Source: an uncultured Peptococcaceae bacterium (GTDB taxonomy: Bacteria; Bacillota; Peptococcia; Peptococcales; Peptococcaceae). Taken from it: a stretch of 43,169 bases of DNA. The notes under the pieces were generated by a model that did no database searches, had not been told where the DNA came from, and was given only the letters and a program-made list of their open reading frames with translations. Numbering within the stretch: the first letter of the stretch is position 1; every line of letters begins with the position of its first letter. Where the stretch lies: the NCBI GenBank assembly GCA_947254645.1, contig CAMYDW010000014.1, positions 1-43,169 of the forward strand, given 5' to 3'. Shown one piece after another: positions 42,920-43,169 of this stretch. The translations under genes and the position numbers were made by a program.

Positions 42920-43169
42920 ATGAGATGGATATTAAAAATAATCTTATTTCCAATTAGCTTGGTATTAAATATCCTCACAGCATTTCTAACATTTCTACTT
43001 GGTATCGGAACAGCCCTACTATATTTGCTGATGATGTTTTGCATATTTGGAGCAATAGCATCTTTCTTACAAAAAGAAGTTACCATCGGAATCGAAGCAT
43101 TGATTATCGGATTTTTAGTTAGTCCATACGGAATACCGATGGTTGGAGCAACAGTTATAGCTTTTTTAC
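42920..43169 (+). CDS. Small hydrophobic membrane protein of a Tn1549-like element (partial)
   Basis: At least 83 residues are encoded before the window ends, with no stop. The protein begins MRWILKIILFPISLVLNILT and has two or three hydrophobic helices (LTFLLGIGTALLYLLMMFCI; IGIEALIIGFLVSPYGIPM). I recognise this as the CD1845-type small protein found in Tn1549/CTn-like conjugative elements of gut and oral Firmicutes. That is recall, not a search. GGAGGG at about 42909-42914 precedes the ATG. Its function is unknown. It starts 18 bases after rlmD. Confidence 0.75.
   Translation, partial: MRWILKIILFPISLVLNILTAFLTFLLGIGTALLYLLMMFCIFGAIASFLQKEVTIGIEALIIGFLVSPYGIPMVGATVIAFL

Overview
The window is a 43 kb piece of chromosome from a low-to-moderate GC, monoderm member of the Bacillota. 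The evidence is strong AGGAGG ribosome sites, frequent GTG/TTG starts, C-terminal SLH anchoring, NEAT/Shr-type haem proteins and the conserved phoH-pgpH-ybeY-cdd-era block. An 11-subunit Nuo operon lacking NuoEFG directly behind an F1Fo ATP synthase operon would fit an anaerobic Clostridia/Peptococcaceae-like lineage. That placement is inference; no rRNA or tRNA gene is present.

Region 1 (1-16.3 kb) is energy metabolism. It starts inside a first atpE copy and continues with a second atpE, atpF, H, A, G, D, C and a terminator. An AT-rich 570-base gap with a promoter follows, then nuoA-B-C-D-H-I-J-K-L-M-N and a second terminator. The c subunit carries Gln25, Glu58 and Thr59, the pattern of Na+-binding rotors, so the two complexes may share a sodium or proton circuit.

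Region 2 (16.3-31.3 kb) holds ung and then a surface/haem island. The island contains a 2359-residue Shr-like protein (haemoglobin-interacting-type domains, NEAT domains, EF-hand-like loop, LRR, FIVAR, SLH) and a 1614-residue S8 cell-envelope protease. It also contains a decayed fragment of a second Shr-like gene and a small secreted NEAT protein with a copper-amine-oxidase-N-like tail. Large perfect palindromes sit at the promoter of the giant gene and upstream of the small one. The natural terminator after the small NEAT gene is split by a 206-bp IS3-derived mini-element lying in its loop.

Region 3 (31.3-34.2 kb) has an EamA exporter and an alpha/beta hydrolase on the minus strand, divergent from a formate/nitrite-family channel.

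Region 4 (34.2-42.9 kb) is a housekeeping block: phoH, pgpH (c-di-AMP phosphodiesterase), ybeY, cdd and era, then mgtE, a CPBP-family membrane protease and rlmD. The last ~95 residues of RlmD are an AT-rich foreign tail. Immediately downstream begins a small membrane protein of the kind carried by Tn1549-like conjugative elements. I read this as the left boundary of an integrative element inserted in rlmD; the element itself lies beyond the window.
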